The notes under the pieces were generated by a model. It worked only from the letters and a program-made list of their open reading frames with translations. It was not told the origin of the DNA and ran no database searches. Shown here in pieces: positions 21,480-33,690 of a DNA stretch of 64,000 nt. The DNA is from Orobanche coerulescens. Its lineage: Eukaryota; Streptophyta; Magnoliopsida; Lamiales; Orobanchaceae. Numbering within the stretch: the stretch's first letter is position 1; every line of letters starts with the position of its first letter. The position numbers and the translations under genes are program-made. The stretch spans positions 5,394,001-5,458,000 of the forward strand of contig CM065801.1 of assembly GCA_033398695.1 (NCBI GenBank), read 5' to 3'.

Positions 21480-21840
21480 ATTCAATGATGGGCCGCGGCA
21501 GTCCCAGTGAGCGGCACACACCAGCTGAGGAAAAATGGCCGATCAAACTGTACCCTGTGCCGCGGCATGATCTTACTGAGCCGCGGCACACCAGGTCGCT
21601 GAGCCGCGGCACCCGATAACTGAGCCGCGGCACACTAAATGGTCAAGAAACGCCCAGGGCGCCTGTACTTTGTGCCGCGGCATACTAAGGCTGAGCCGCG
21701 GCACACTAAAACACTGAGCCGCGGCATACGAAATCTGAGCCGCGGCACCCGACGACATATCAAAACGTCCAAGTCCGACTGTACTTTGGGCCGCGGCTCA
21801 CTTTTATTGTGCCGCGGCCCCCGTCGCAAAATAAGAGCAG
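21480..21840 (+). repeat. CCGCGG-rich 115-bp tandem repeats in Athila 3' internal region
   Basis: Eleven GCCGCGGC-centred motifs occur in about 350 bp. They are organised in units of about 115 bp starting CTGTAC at 21548, 21663 and 21779; the last is partial. The same GAGCCGCGGCAC / GTGCCGCGGCAC motif fills the U3 of both LTRs. Confidence 0.85.
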
Positions 21841-22975
21841 CCAGGTAAGGCTATTTCAGTCGATCGGCCTGCATAGTATACTTCTTCCCTCCATTCCTTC
21901 CTTCCTGCACACGATGAGGTTAGTTGGGTCCATTCTATCAGTCTCCTTCTCAAATTCTCCAGGTAATTTTTGATTTCTAAATCATAGGTGATTATTGATG
22001 TGAAAAGATTTGGAGTTTTATATTGCTAGTTGTTCTTCATTGTTGTTTCTGAAATGGTGTGGAATATGGGGAATTTGTTATTATGATGGAATTGATATTT
22101 ATGAACGAATTGTTGATGATGGTTTTCGTAATTCAGGGTTATAATCTGTGTTATTATTTTTGGGATTTGGAATTAACCATGAAAATTTTTGTTCTTCATT
22201 TTAACTTGTGCACACAAGGTGTTTGATAAATTGCAGCAATGAAAAATGGGTAAGCTAGGCATTGTTCAACTTATATGCAATGAATCATGTTGTCACATTA
22301 TCCCCAACCTCTACATCATGTTCAACTTGAGAGCTATACTTAACTTCCTTTTTGATGATGCAAGCTTGTTTATTCACATTCCGCATGTAGTCAAGAAGCA
22401 TGCAAGCTCACCGGACGATGCCGGCACCAGCTCCTGAGCAGACTGGAGGGGAGTACTTGACCTTTTACTTTTCTTGCATTCCATTTTTTGTCCATTGAGG
22501 TCAATGTACGTCCTAAGTTTGGGGGGGATTTACATTCAGTCTACATTCATTGCTGTACTCTATTTTCTTGCTGTACATTATATTTTGTTGCACTTTTCTT
22601 TTCTTTGCGAAATTTTTTTTAGATAGCCTTGCTTGCCGTAGTTTTTCTTTATTCGTGAATTTTCGTGCTTCTATTTTGTGTGATACTGATGTTACGACAC
22701 TGTCTTTCTCTCTCAAGAAGCGGGCGAGTTCTAGTCGAGTTGTAGTCGATTATTTCGTTGCGCTTAGTATTCAATTAGGTCCGAAATTTTTCGTGATTGT
22801 AGAGGTCTTGGCGTATAAGAGACGATACATACTTGTTTTTAAATCCCCTTCAATACGTTTGGCTACATTTCCCGGATAGTGAGTCGTACTGTTTCTTTAG
22901 TCGTGTTGGCACTTAGTTTGAGTTTTGAGTCGGTCAGCTTTTCCCTAAAAGTCGAGATAAAGTGTTCTATGAAGG
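21841..22975 (+). other. Athila non-coding 3' internal region
   Basis: There is a pyrimidine-rich stretch, possible splice-like CAG/GTAATT junctions near 21960, and small frames (22246-22437, 22550-22879) without recognisable domains. In some Athila elements this region encodes an envelope-like protein; I see no transmembrane-rich long frame here. Confidence 0.5.
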
Positions 22976-23265
22976 GAAGTCTAGTAACCGGGGCATTCGC
23001 GTGACCCGTTGTTTACTCTCGCGTAAAGCAGCGACCCCGATTAGACTAGTAATTTAGATATTTCACATGTGCAAATGATAGGGAGCCTAGTAACCGGGGT
23101 ATTCGCGTGACCCATTGTCTACTCTCGCGTAAAACGGCAACCTTGATTCGGACATGTGGAAATTATGTATTCGAGTTGTTTCTCCATTGTAGACGGAACT
23201 TAGTAACTAGAAGCATCCATGTGCCCCATGAGTGTCTTTTACGTCAAACGGTTTCCTAATACATG
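22976..23265 (+). repeat. About 110-bp tandem repeats near Athila 3' end
   Basis: AGTAACCGGGGCATTCGCGTG followed by ACTCTCGCGTAAA occurs at about 22983 and 23091, with a third, diverged unit at about 23204 (AGTAACTAGAAGCATCCATG). There is no coding content. These lie between the CCGCGG array and the polypurine tract. Confidence 0.7.
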
Positions 23266-23712
23266 AGAATGGAAGTTCCACCCTAGGATTATCCCGATGA
23301 AACATCCCGAGATCCTAACCTAGTGGTCGACTCGAATCAAATTCGTGAGCATATTTATATAAGGGAATACTGTCCGAGATTTATTTTATTATGAGACTCG
23401 TGAAAATTTGTGCCTTTCAACTGTGGAACGGGACGAACTAGTTTGGCTGTGTTAGCCTTTCATATTGACGGTCGATTTGACTCATGTTTTGTTAATCTTT
23501 GAGCTGAAATTTTCTTCATGAACGAATGATTAGGACTGAACTTGATTACTTTGCGGAATCATTATTCTGAGTGCAGCTCGCTTTTATGACACTCGTATTA
23601 TTTAGAGAGAATGGCAGGATAGTATTGATTAGGTTGAACACTATGAGTTGCACGATGATTCACGACATTCTTTTATTTTTAATTCTTTTTGCTTGAGGAC
23701 AAGCAAAGGCTT

Positions 23713-23727
23713 AAGTTTGGGGGTATT
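23713..23727 (+). other. Athila polypurine tract
   Basis: AAGTTTGGGGGTATT lies immediately before the 3' LTR. TTTGGGGG is the usual plus-strand primer of this lineage. Confidence 0.75.
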
Positions 23728-25024
23728 TGTTAGGCGTATTTTTATACGCTTATTTATCATTATTTTGTAGTGTTTTGGTGAGTGAAATCATCTAAATGAG
23801 CTTTTAATGCCTTGATTTTGTATGATTGACAGGAAATTGAAGTCCGGAGCTAAAAGCGAGGCAAAGCGGTAGCAAGCAAAATCGGACGATGAGCCGCGGC
23901 GCAAGGAATCGAGCCGCAGCACAGAAGACACCAGAAGGGCGAGTAGAGTACTCTGTGCGCGGCACGGCCAGGTGAGCCGCGGCACGTAAGAATTTATTTA
24001 CGCCTGTATTCGACTTTTGGCGATGTGCCGCGGCACGAGTTGATGAGCCGCGGCACACTTAGCGGGTTTGGTACGTCTGCGGATTACGGGCGTTTGGCCG
24101 ATTTTCAACCGATTAATACGGACGCGATTTGTGGAGGTCTTGAGCTATAAATAGGGCTTAAGACCCTAATTTAATTATCTTGGAATCATTGAATCTAAAC
24201 CTAGGAGAGATTAAGCTTGGAGACGAGAGAAGGAGGAAGCGAGAAGAATTCAAGGGCGAAGGCGGGAGTCAAGAACGGAGGAATCCGAGCTTCATCTGCG
24301 TTTGAATTTTATGCTTTCGTTTATTTATTCTGTATTTTCGCTTTTAGTATGTCGTGCTAAAGCCCTAATCTAGGGTTTTGATGAAACCTTTGTTTTGGAA
24401 TTGATTGAGATTATCCAATTTATTACCTTTTTATTGAGTTTTCCCAATTATGTTTAATGCTTGCAATTATCCTGCCAATAGTTGTATTGATTTAATCATT
24501 CACTTGAATCGGGAGAGGAGATTTGGTGAGAACTATTGGTGAGGACCGTTTTATTACGTGAGATAGGAATATACTCATAGGAACTACGTGGCCTTTAGGA
24601 GATTTCATGCTTTTTGCCTAGCGACGAGATAATTCACCTAGGGATAGAGTGCGTTAGTCGCCGTTAGATAAATCTATTGACCTCGGGAGAGGCGGTAGAA
24701 TATATTAGCAATCTCCGCCTTCAATAAATTGGGAAAATTATTTATTACGGATAATCAAGATTAAATTCGGATAAATTAAGGTGGATTCAGAACTGAAACT
24801 TATTTATCATTTGATTCCTTTTATTCAAGCTATCGTTTTCTGTTTAGTCTTTTATTAATTCTTTTAGTTATTAATCCAAAAACCCAACTTCGATTGTTCA
24901 AATAAAATTGGAATACGAAAACGTCGGTAGTTAGAGATTCAATTCTCGTGGGAACGATACTCTACTTATCACTTTATTACTTGTAAACGATGACGTGCAC
25001 TTGCGTGTAGGAAATATCGCAACA
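23728..25024 (+). repeat. Athila 3' LTR
   Basis: 1,297 bp, TGTTAGGCGTA to ATCGCAACA, with a TATA box at 24145-24154. It carries four intact CCGCGG motifs; a fifth site present in the 5' LTR reads GTGCGCGGCAC here. Confidence 0.95.
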
Positions 25025-25028
25025 GTGA

Positions 25029-26070
25029 TCTCCTGCCACGAGTCTCCGTACGTTCGAACCAAACACCCCATTATCATATGGTCATCGACAGTATGATAAA
25101 ACATGAGGTCTTTGTCCTTTTTTTTTGCTGCTGACGCGCCTTTTCTTCCAATTCCATTTTCCGATGCTTCATCTCTAAATAAGATTCCTGGGCTTCCTTC
25201 TTTTGGAAAAGAAACCCGATGCTGCGTTTTTCCATTTATCGACTCCGATCAACAAGAGGTGCAGCAGTTGAAGATTCCGAAGGAACTGAGGAGGATGACG
25301 CTTTCTTCTTAGCTTTGTCCCGGCCCGTTGGTCGAACTTCCCGAACCTCTTCCTCCTCAGAATCATCCGCTTCGCCGTTGATATTAAAACCACCATGTGC
25401 TGAGTCCGATGTGGCGTGTGAGGTGGTTTCCGATGTCTTTGATTTTTTGAGAGCCTTTTCTTTGGTTTTGTAAAATTTTGGCATCTCAATCTCTTGCCAA
25501 TTTTTATGTTCCCTCAAACGCTTCCAGGGCTCAATCAGTGTGAAGGGCTGATCGTGTTTATCCAAGCTCTACACGATGCTAACTCTTCCTCCGGGGTCCA
25601 TGGAATTCTAGCGTCATATTTTTCTGACGCCTTGGATCTTTGAGGTCTTTTTGACGGGCGCCACTTCACTCTTCAACGGGTACGGATGGACCACCAGAAC
25701 CTTGAGCCGTAGAATAATATTGACTACCAAAAAACGGATCCATATCTTGTACGTCCTCAACATTCAAACGGCTAAACGGAGAATAACGTTGAGAAGTTTG
25801 AGATTGGTATGGTGGTGGTGACTCGTGTAACATTTGTGGACGATACATTTGAGATTGTTGTTGTTGTTGTTGCTGTTGTTGTTCTTGTTGTGGGTTAAAC
25901 GGGGTTGAAACGGATTATTTTGATAATAAGGTGGTGGTTGTTGTGGTGGTGGTTGGTTGAAAATTAATGGATAGTAAGTGACCGGTCAAATGAAAATTGG
26001 AATCCGGTGTTGGAACGTTTTGTTGGCATCGGGTTTTTGGTGTTTTGGTTTTGGGATTTTTTTGAGACAT
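25029..26070 (-). pseudogene. NAM-associated / SANT-like protein remnant (transposon accessory ORF type)
   Basis: On the minus strand a Met at 26070 starts MSQKNPKTKTPK. After a frameshift comes a Pro/Gln-rich stretch with a poly-Gln run (about 25860-25895) leading into MYRPQMLHESPPPYQSQ. After another gap there is KHDQPFTLIEPWKRLREHKNW, then KKSKTSETTS and RPTGRDKAKKK, then (frameshift) KKEAQESYLEMKHRKMELEEKARQ. The PF-W-L--H-KW and RP-G---AK-K blocks are typical of the plant protein family annotated as NAM-associated C-terminal or GST-T3-like, often found with PIF/Harbinger transposons. At least three frameshifts are visible. The C-terminus ends at the Athila target site. Confidence 0.55.
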
Positions 26071-26668
26071 TATGTTAGATGAGAAGATTATAGTAAGATT
26101 GGTTTGAAATTGTGTATAAAATGGAGAAGTAATGGGGTACTTATAGGGTAAATGTTAAATTTTTAAAGATTTTTTTTAATAAATGACCAAATGGTCTTTT
26201 TTTTGTACCGTTGGGGAGTTTGTTTTTTGTGCCAAGGTATCACACGACTCGATCTTAATCTCGATGAGTTCTCCTTTTTTTGCTATAGGACACGTCGGGT
26301 GGTGTGTGTGTGTAGGGGGTGGGGGGTGCGGGGGGAGTTGTAATGGAGAGGACGCGTCGGGAAAGGGGTCGACCGATAAGGACGACCGAGCCATTACCAC
26401 CGTCTAATAGATCAGTCGGCACACATTTCAGACAAATAAAGTAATTATATGCTGTACCATACCATTAACCTGCGTTCATAGGTAGAAGTAGGTGGAGTCT
26501 GACATCTCCCGACGTCTTTAAGAATCGAGTCCTCTGCATTCATTGGTCTGACATGTCTAGTAGCTGCCATCCCACTCTTCCTCTGGCAACGGGCAGCAGG
26601 CAGCTCCTTAAGTCCCCCAAAATAAATCCAACACAATACACAAATATTGAAAAGTATAAATAAAAGTA
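26071..26668. other. Upstream region of the NAM-like remnant, no gene recognised
   Basis: It contains a GTGTGTGTGTAGGGGGTGGGGGG-type G-rich tract near 26300-26330 and GACGCGTCGGG motifs. A minus-strand frame at 26445-26636 is Arg-rich and not recognised; it could be an exon fragment. Confidence 0.3.
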
Positions 26669-26898
26669 TGTTTCGGGATTCCCGTGACGTGTCTTACCTA
26701 ATATTAGTTGTAGATACATAGATAGAAGATTCTAGATCCTTCTAGAGGTAGTAGGATCCTATTAGATGTCTTACCTTATATAGGAATCCTATGTATGGAA
26801 GGACTCCCATTGTAATGCATATATAAAGGCCCCTCTATCAGTGTTATGAATACAATTGATTGACTCGTATTTACAGTCCTTTACTTTTTCCTGAAACA
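26669..26898 (+). repeat. 5' LTR of copia-like element
   Basis: 230 bp. The TATA-like ATATATAAAGG near 26819 and the CTATCAGTGTTATGAATAC segment are conserved in the 3' LTR. Confidence 0.9.
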
Positions 26899-27900
26899 CG
26901 TTATCAGCACGTAGTCCCCAAACTGAGCAAGAAATTTCTTTTTCCTCTCCCGTTTTTTTTCTTCAAAAAATCTCGAAAAAAAAAATGAAAATCGTTTTCT
27001 GCAGAAAACCCTAGCCGTCGCCACCCCCGACCGACGAACGGTCATCACCTACCTCATGTTCAGAGCCCCACCGCGACCTACCCCCGTTCGGTTGCTTCCC
27101 GTCATCCCCTCCAACGCGACCAACTCTGGTCAGTCGCCCCAAATCCGACCGCGACCATCACCGCCCGTCCACCTCTCACACCAGCGCAACCCAACCAGGC
27201 GTTTTCCTCAGCCTGAGCCGCAACTCGCCTGAAACCTCCATCCGTGGCCAGTTCGCCTTCCAACACAGACACAAGATCGCATCTGAGCCGTCCACCTCCG
27301 GCTAGATCGGTCCGCATTTCTGATCTCAGCCCGCGTCCAGGAAGTCTATTCTGGCCCAAAAACGATCATGTCCCTACTGACCCGACCCGGTTGCTGACCT
27401 GACCCGCCTAACAATCCCGTTTTCAGACCATTTTCGTCCAACCAACTGTTGCCTAAAGCTGCGACCCGATCTGATCAAAGCACCGATGGATCGTCCAAAC
27501 GATTTTATGCACGTGATATTTAATGTTTGAAAACCTAGTGTAGTCGAGGCAAACCGATCAAAAAAAGAAAAGAAAATTTTCGCGCATAAATTTTCTGCAC
27601 AGCGCAGTCGTACCAAAATCATGTTTTCTGATTCGTTAATCGTCGGATCGGTGTGAAATTTTGGCAGAATTTTTCCAACACAAATATCTGTATATTCAAC
27701 GGTGGAGATATGATTCTAGTAATATTTGATTACTGAATCTGTCACTGAACAGAAGCAGATTTTTACGAGGAAATTTGGAGATCCGACCTCATCCAATACC
27801 GAGCGGCTGCAACGCCGCGCTCGAGTCCTTTTTCGGCCGATTATCGAGCCCAGTAGCCCTTTTCGGGCGTTTCTCAACTCCATCTTTTCCTAATTAATGA
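26899..27900 (+). other. Leader of copia-like element, GC-rich
   Basis: Pro/Arg-codon-like, C-rich sequence with CCGACC-type motifs, unlike the AT-rich rest of the element. The minus-strand frame at 27102-27359 is Gly-rich, mirrors this composition and is not considered a gene. A duplicated segment built on CCCGTTCAAGGAT follows at about 28015 and 28097. Confidence 0.45.
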
Positions 27901-30900
27901 TTCATTTGTTCATTGATTTGTACTTATGAATCTTACCATGTTTATATTTTACGTGAATATAGAAAAATGTGTTGCTCATGATGATGTGCAAAATATGGAG
28001 AAAAGTCATATTTATCCCGTTCAAGGATTAAAGTAAATATAGAACGGAGTACCCACGGAAATATGTTGCTTATATGGAGAGAAGCCAAATTTATTATCCC
28101 GTTCAAGGATCAAAGCAAATACAAAACCAATTACCCACGTAAGATTTTATTAAAGTTCCCGTTTTTTTCAAATCCTCTCTTTTGGGAATTTGTTTTGGGG
28201 GAATTGGGTATTTGGGTTCTTTATCTCCCACACTACTTTACGGTGGATGAGACTATGAGAGGTGGTATCACTCTCGTATGTCAAAGTAAACTGTGTGACG
28301 GTCCTGGGGGAGTCACGGATAATTGTTGAAAGTCGGTATTTGTGGTTGTTGCATACACCACGTTTTGGGTGCGATTTGATATTGCCGTTTTGTCGATTTT
28401 AAACCAACAATTGAAAAAAAAATAAACATTGTCGGTAACGGTAAAGTTATGACTCGTTCATGATTAGTTACGGATTTGTGAAGTACAAATGGGACAAACA
28501 TCGATTGCGACGGATATGTCGTGGTTAAAATCGATTTGTGACGGATTTGTCACGTTGAATTGAGCGACCACCACGTTGGTCTTGACTAATCCCATACTTG
28601 TAAAACTCCATCTTTCATCCTATTAAAATAAAATATTACATGTGGGTGTAGTCATGCACCGTCTCCTTGCAATATGATATGAAAGAATGTACGAGTAATT
28701 CTCATGAATTTTAACATGTAAAGCAATGGCATATTGCGGTAAATACATGAATTCGTTGACCCCGATTATAGTTCGTATGACTATAGGTCCGAATACTTTC
28801 CGGAGTATTTGTAAAGGCATGTGCCTTATACATTTGACTATGTTTAGTCGATCTTATTGGATGGTCAAGACAGTTGGTTATGATATATTCATTATGTCTC
28901 ATGGTTCAAAATGCTTAATATTGATGCACCGCGTTGCATCCATATAACATGGCTATTATGACGTATACATGCAAATTGAGAATTAAAATACTTGGTGGAT
29001 TTGATGCACTTTGGTGGATTTTATCTGCACTTTGATCATGACTAGGCGCATCCTCCTTGGTATTTGTTTATGCTTTGAAAGTTCAAACGGAATCAGTGGT
29101 TTTTTAAACAGCCTTAGCTGTACCGACATTCCTACTTTCTCTGCAAGTCTACCAAGTTGGAGTTACCGAAAAGATCATTAGTTGAGATAAGAAATCGAAC
29201 ACCTACTGCGTTTAAACGCACCTATGGCTGTCATTGCCATGTTTTTGCATCAACACTTATGCCATTAGATATGGTCTCAACCTTGTTTTCTCACTGAAGT
29301 TGGGAAATACTAAAGCATCCAATTAAAGCATGCACTGTGATATGAGTTTAATGATCCATGTGGTGCACAACATATGGATAGAAAGATACGGAAGTATAGT
29401 TTCCAGAACATCTGACCGTTCGTCCATAGCCTTCCTAACAAGGGAGTTATCGCTGTTTTAGTGAACAAAGGTCAAGCTGTGCGGAATTTTATTTTCAGCG
29501 ATTGTGCTAACTTTTGTCCCAACCAACTTGGTTTCCATCTTGAATTTGCATGTGGTCTTATGACACATGTTTTTCAACCTCTTTTTGGCCGAATTTGCTA
29601 TAGATGATGCAATTTTTGGTATGCATTGTACGCTAAAATATCATCTTTCAAATGTTGAAAAACAGTTTCCTTGGGGAAGCCCAAAATACGCACCCTTATA
29701 AGAAGGTCGAGCGTGTGCATGGTAGTGTTACACCATGCTTGTGACGTAATGTTGCCCCTTATGCATATAACCTTGCCATGTTATGCACTCAATAGGATAG
29801 ATCATTTTGATCGTATCTGGCATAAAATCTCTATGTTGTTAGAGTGTTCGCAATGAGTGGTATAATGCTCAAGTTGTTGAACGCCGAATGGTGTTTTCTA
29901 GTCACATATGTTCCGTAACAATTGAACCATGTTATGAATCGATGATATATATGCCAAAGTGTACCACTCATAGCATCTCATTGTGATTTGTGAGAATAAA
30001 ATCTTATGCATCACTTGTATTGGATATGTGAAAAGAAAAATATATTCATGAGTCAATATGGTCCGGCTAGCATCGGTTCTTGTAACCAGAAGATGTATTG
30101 GGACATTGACACATTTAGGCTTTAATAGTCCGGAGTTTGGACAGTTTGATGATCCATATACCATTGTATTATCATGGACATCATTTTCTTTGAACAAAGA
30201 AACTAGTTGGATCAAAGACACCAAAGTACGTTGGTGGAGTCGTAAGTTGCGCTCATGACCGATGATGATATTTATGTCATCTGCGTCTTGTTTTTATAAA
30301 CATGTGTGACGCCAAAGACCTCCACAATGATCCTTCTTAGCCATGTTCATTGATTTAAGCTTATTCTTTGGCACGATTAGGAGATGACACCCTCCTATGC
30401 TAAAGAGAATAATGTAGCGACTCGCATAAGCATGGTGCTGAGTCCTTCCTTTTCACCGAGTTCTTATGCATACATGATCATAAGTATTAGCCTGTGTGGC
30501 TTATGATGCTATGATGGTGTTCACAAATGGTCGTACTCAAGTAATAACATTATATGTTATGTGGTTCATTTGACAATGATTGATAAGTTGATGAAACCTG
30601 AGTTTATGGTTGTCTAACTTGCGGACCAGTCATTTTAAAGGTCGGTTCACCCACTTTTAGACCAAGTCTTTAAGTGAAATTTTTACAAGTACTTCCTAAC
30701 ATCCAAGGCTACCTTATCACAAATTTTGGTAGTATTTGGAGACTCGGAAGGAGGTGAACCACTTAAATGAAGTTTTCACATACCACCAGCCGTCCTAACG
30801 ACTAGTTCGATGTCATTTCGACCGGTTTCTGACCATAAAGTTGATGGTTTTGGAATCTAAACACCCGTTTATACATGCTCACGAAATTTTGAGGTGTTTG

Positions 30901-33454
30901 GGGCTGGTGAAGGGAGTGAACTCTTCAATAAAGCACTAGAGGTTCGATAAAACCAACGGCCTATCATCGGTTCAATCGTTTCTTCATGTTCGATCCCAGT
31001 GGTGCATGGTGGCGGTTTTGTTGGATTTTCAAGACCAGTAGCTACGGTTATGTAGCATTGGTCAACATGTCATATTCACCTATACCTATCATCATTCAAA
31101 TGCTTAGTTACAAGTGTAACCGTACGCATTTTGTTAACTGGATTGTGTTAACACTGAAAACCTTTATCGTCCACATGTTCATGTGCCAAAGTGCGCTACC
31201 ACAACGCATTATGACGGGTTATAAATGATGAATATGACATGCGCTTCCACTCATAATCCGTTTAAAATATACCTTGGCAGACGATCTCGTAAGTCACTTT
31301 GATGAGCCAGTCTTCCCATCGTTAGGTGGAGATGCAAATGATCATGTTCGAGTAGAATGACTTGGAATTATCGTATTTTGTCCCTACTGTGCCTCACCAA
31401 GTTCCCTAAAGTGACGAGATTAAATACATGCTGCAAACATGTCTGCAAGGATTGTGTCCGGTCATGGACGTTCGTCACCTATGAATGGTGATATGGTAAC
31501 ACCATAAATTATGGAAGATGGTGTTACTAGGCCGTGGATATCATCGAGTATTGGGATGCCACTTGGTTCGATAAATACTCTCGCTAAGAATGTATGCGAG
31601 TTTGGTACATGAAACTTGATCATATGATCAAATGAACTCATCCGTCTCATGTGATTCTGAATTATAGTCATCATTAGGGGACGCCTCAATGAATGTCAAT
31701 CCATAAAGAGTACTCTATGAATAAAGCCGGTACATGAGGACGTGGAATGTGAGTTTAATCGAACCATACTTCATTGAAAATCTACAACATTGTAGCCTTG
31801 GCCTAAAATGGAAACATATGCGACTCCAGTATAAACAAAGTGATAGCCCTTTGTTGAAGTGGTGCCGACACTCCAAAGATAAGATCTATCTGCATACTTT
31901 GTTAAAGCGAGTGAGAGAAAGAGTTAAACTCACCTCATGGCGCGAGGTTTCTCATGAACGCACTGGAATCGACTACGATGACACAAAACTTAGTTGTGCT
32001 ATCGTAATGGATGTTATAACATCCACTATCTTTTCAGTTAGATAGTTTCTCAAAAACTAACGTGCAGCTTCTGGTTAAATCTTATATTAGTGGGGAACTA
32101 AGTTAAGTGATAAAAAGAATCTCGTGGTGGATCAGACTCAAATCAAGTGGCTCCTGACCACGGAGCGCGTCGACAAGTGATTGTTGGGAACACATACTAA
32201 GTATATACTTGATCTGGAAGAGATATGAAGCTTTTGCGAGTAAAACTAAGGGTTTATAGTGATGTACTCTTGTGAGACTAAGAGATTCCACTAAATCCAA
32301 AGTTAAGAATGAAAGGATCTTGGGGAAACTTGATGATGCATATTCATCAATCGGTTTAAGGCAATCTAAGGGACGGTTTCCTTAAGAGACGATATAGTAA
32401 TGCATATATGATTCCCAATGACTAGTCGAAGTCATAATAAGACTTGACTCACTTAAGTGATGATGCAGTCTTAAGAGAAAAGTACGGTATTATGTACTCA
32501 TGTTTGACTCGATGTACTCATTCGTAATAATCCGGTAAAGCCACTGTGATAATGGCTTAGGATGCGCTCACGCAGTATCTGTGAATGAAAAGAAGCTTGA
32601 AGCTCGCTCTATCTCGATAAAAGGACACTTGAAAACTGATACTCGAATCTACCCAGAATGTATTGGTCTATCTCCCATATGACCTACAGGGCAGCTCGCT
32701 TGTTGGAAAATTGTGAAATTGGTACCATTGGAAATGTTTGTGTCTACTTTCCAAAGAAACCAACCATTTGATCACATCCACCTTGTTGAGTGACATATGA
32801 CTATTGTTGCAAAGTAGGATAGGATATGTCCGGTAATTTGCTAAGTCAACTTCGATAGAGCTTTGTGATTTGCTCAGGTCGATCTAGGTTACGTACTGTA
32901 TGTGAATGAAAAGCTGTGGGTGTCTAGTTTTAATAAGTTCTTACAGTTTCGTTGATACCTATTGAATCGAAGAAGTTATGACTGGTTTAGTGCATGAAGG
33001 TCAAGACTTTAGAAAACTTCATTTTCGGATAAGTCTTTAACGACTCTGCACTTTGGATGTGTCGCGCTCTTTTTGTCCTTAGACTAAGGTTTGTTTTTCC
33101 CATTGGGTTTTCACTTGGTAAGGTTTTTAACGAGGCGACCTATGAGAACATCCATACAATGATGTGTACTTTTGTTCAACTTAGACCAAGAGGTATTTTT
33201 TCCACTCGGTTTTTCCTTGGTATAGTTGTGAGGGCAACTTGGCATCTCACTCCTATGATTTGAGGTACTCATCAAGGTGAGTCATTATGTATACATCAAG
33301 GGGAGTATACATGACATGTTATGTTGGTGCGTTGCAATCTTTTCCTCATCAAGCCTTTATTTTTCCCATGGGATTTTGTTTTGGCTTGGAATAGGTTCTT
33401 ACAAAGGCAACATCTTCTGCACCATTGTTGTATTAGTGCTCGACACAGGGGGAG

Positions 33455-33690
33455 TGTTACGGGAATTATTATTCCCGTGACGTGTCTTACCTAATACTGG
33501 TTGTAGATACATGGATGGAAGGTTTTAAATCCTTCTAGAGGTAGTAGGATCCTATTAGATGTCTTACCTTATCTAGAAATCCTATGTATGGAAGGACTCT
33601 CATTGTAATGCCTATATAAAGCCCCTCTATTAGTGTTATGAATACAATTGATTGACTCGTATTTATAGTCTTTTACTTTTTCCTGAAACA
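33455..33690 (+). repeat. 3' LTR of copia-like element
   Basis: 236 bp, TGTTACGGGAATT to CCTGAAACA. Several substitutions relative to the 5' LTR indicate an older insertion than the Athila copy. Confidence 0.9.

Larger units (their letters stand above)
14610..25024 (+). mobile_element. Complete Athila-type Ty3-gypsy retrotransposon (10.4 kb)
   Basis: It has two LTRs (14610-15903 and 23728-25024), a 5-bp target duplication GTGAT (14605-14609 and 25025-25029), a tRNA-Asp-like primer-binding site, a polypurine tract TTTGGGGG, and internal order gag-PR-RT-RH-IN followed by about 2.6 kb of non-coding sequence. The pol motifs ([31 protein letters not shown]) and gag motif ELRSGKEL are typical of the Athila lineage. 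The internal coding sequence has many frameshifts and stops, so this copy is not autonomous. No env-like ORF was recognised in the 3' region. Confidence 0.92.
26669..33690 (+). mobile_element. Copia-like element with short LTRs and degenerate interior (7.0 kb)
   Basis: The LTRs at 26669-26898 and 33455-33690 are clearly related, start TGTT(T/A)CGGGA, end CCTGAAACA, and are flanked by an exact 5-bp duplication AAGTA (26664-26668 and 33691-33695). CGTTATCAGCACG after the 5' LTR resembles the primer site of Ale/Retrofit-type copia elements. CAGGGGGAG precedes the 3' LTR. Sequence before it (about 33050-33450) repeats the AAGGTTTTTAACGAGGC / TTTTTCC motif seen downstream of pol in such elements. 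No frame over about 110 aa exists inside and no RT, RNase H or integrase motif could be read, so the copy is either very old inside or a non-coding derivative. Confidence 0.82.

Noticed and set aside
21480..21840. CRISPR-like or satellite array
   Set aside because: Spacing of the short motif is irregular, the larger unit is only about three copies, and the context is a eukaryotic retrotransposon.
22246..22879. Envelope-like gene of Athila
   Set aside because: The frames are short (63 and 109 aa), with no signal peptide or transmembrane pattern I would trust.
25103..25473. Plus-strand ORFs over the NAM-like remnant
   Set aside because: They are shadows; the minus-strand frames carry the recognisable motifs.
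27102..27359. Gly-rich minus-strand ORF in the copia leader
   Set aside because: It reflects the GC-rich leader composition and has no recognisable domain.
31734..32045. 103-aa ORF inside the copia-like element as a gene
   Set aside because: No copia or other domain could be recognised; the region is full of stops in the neighbouring frames.
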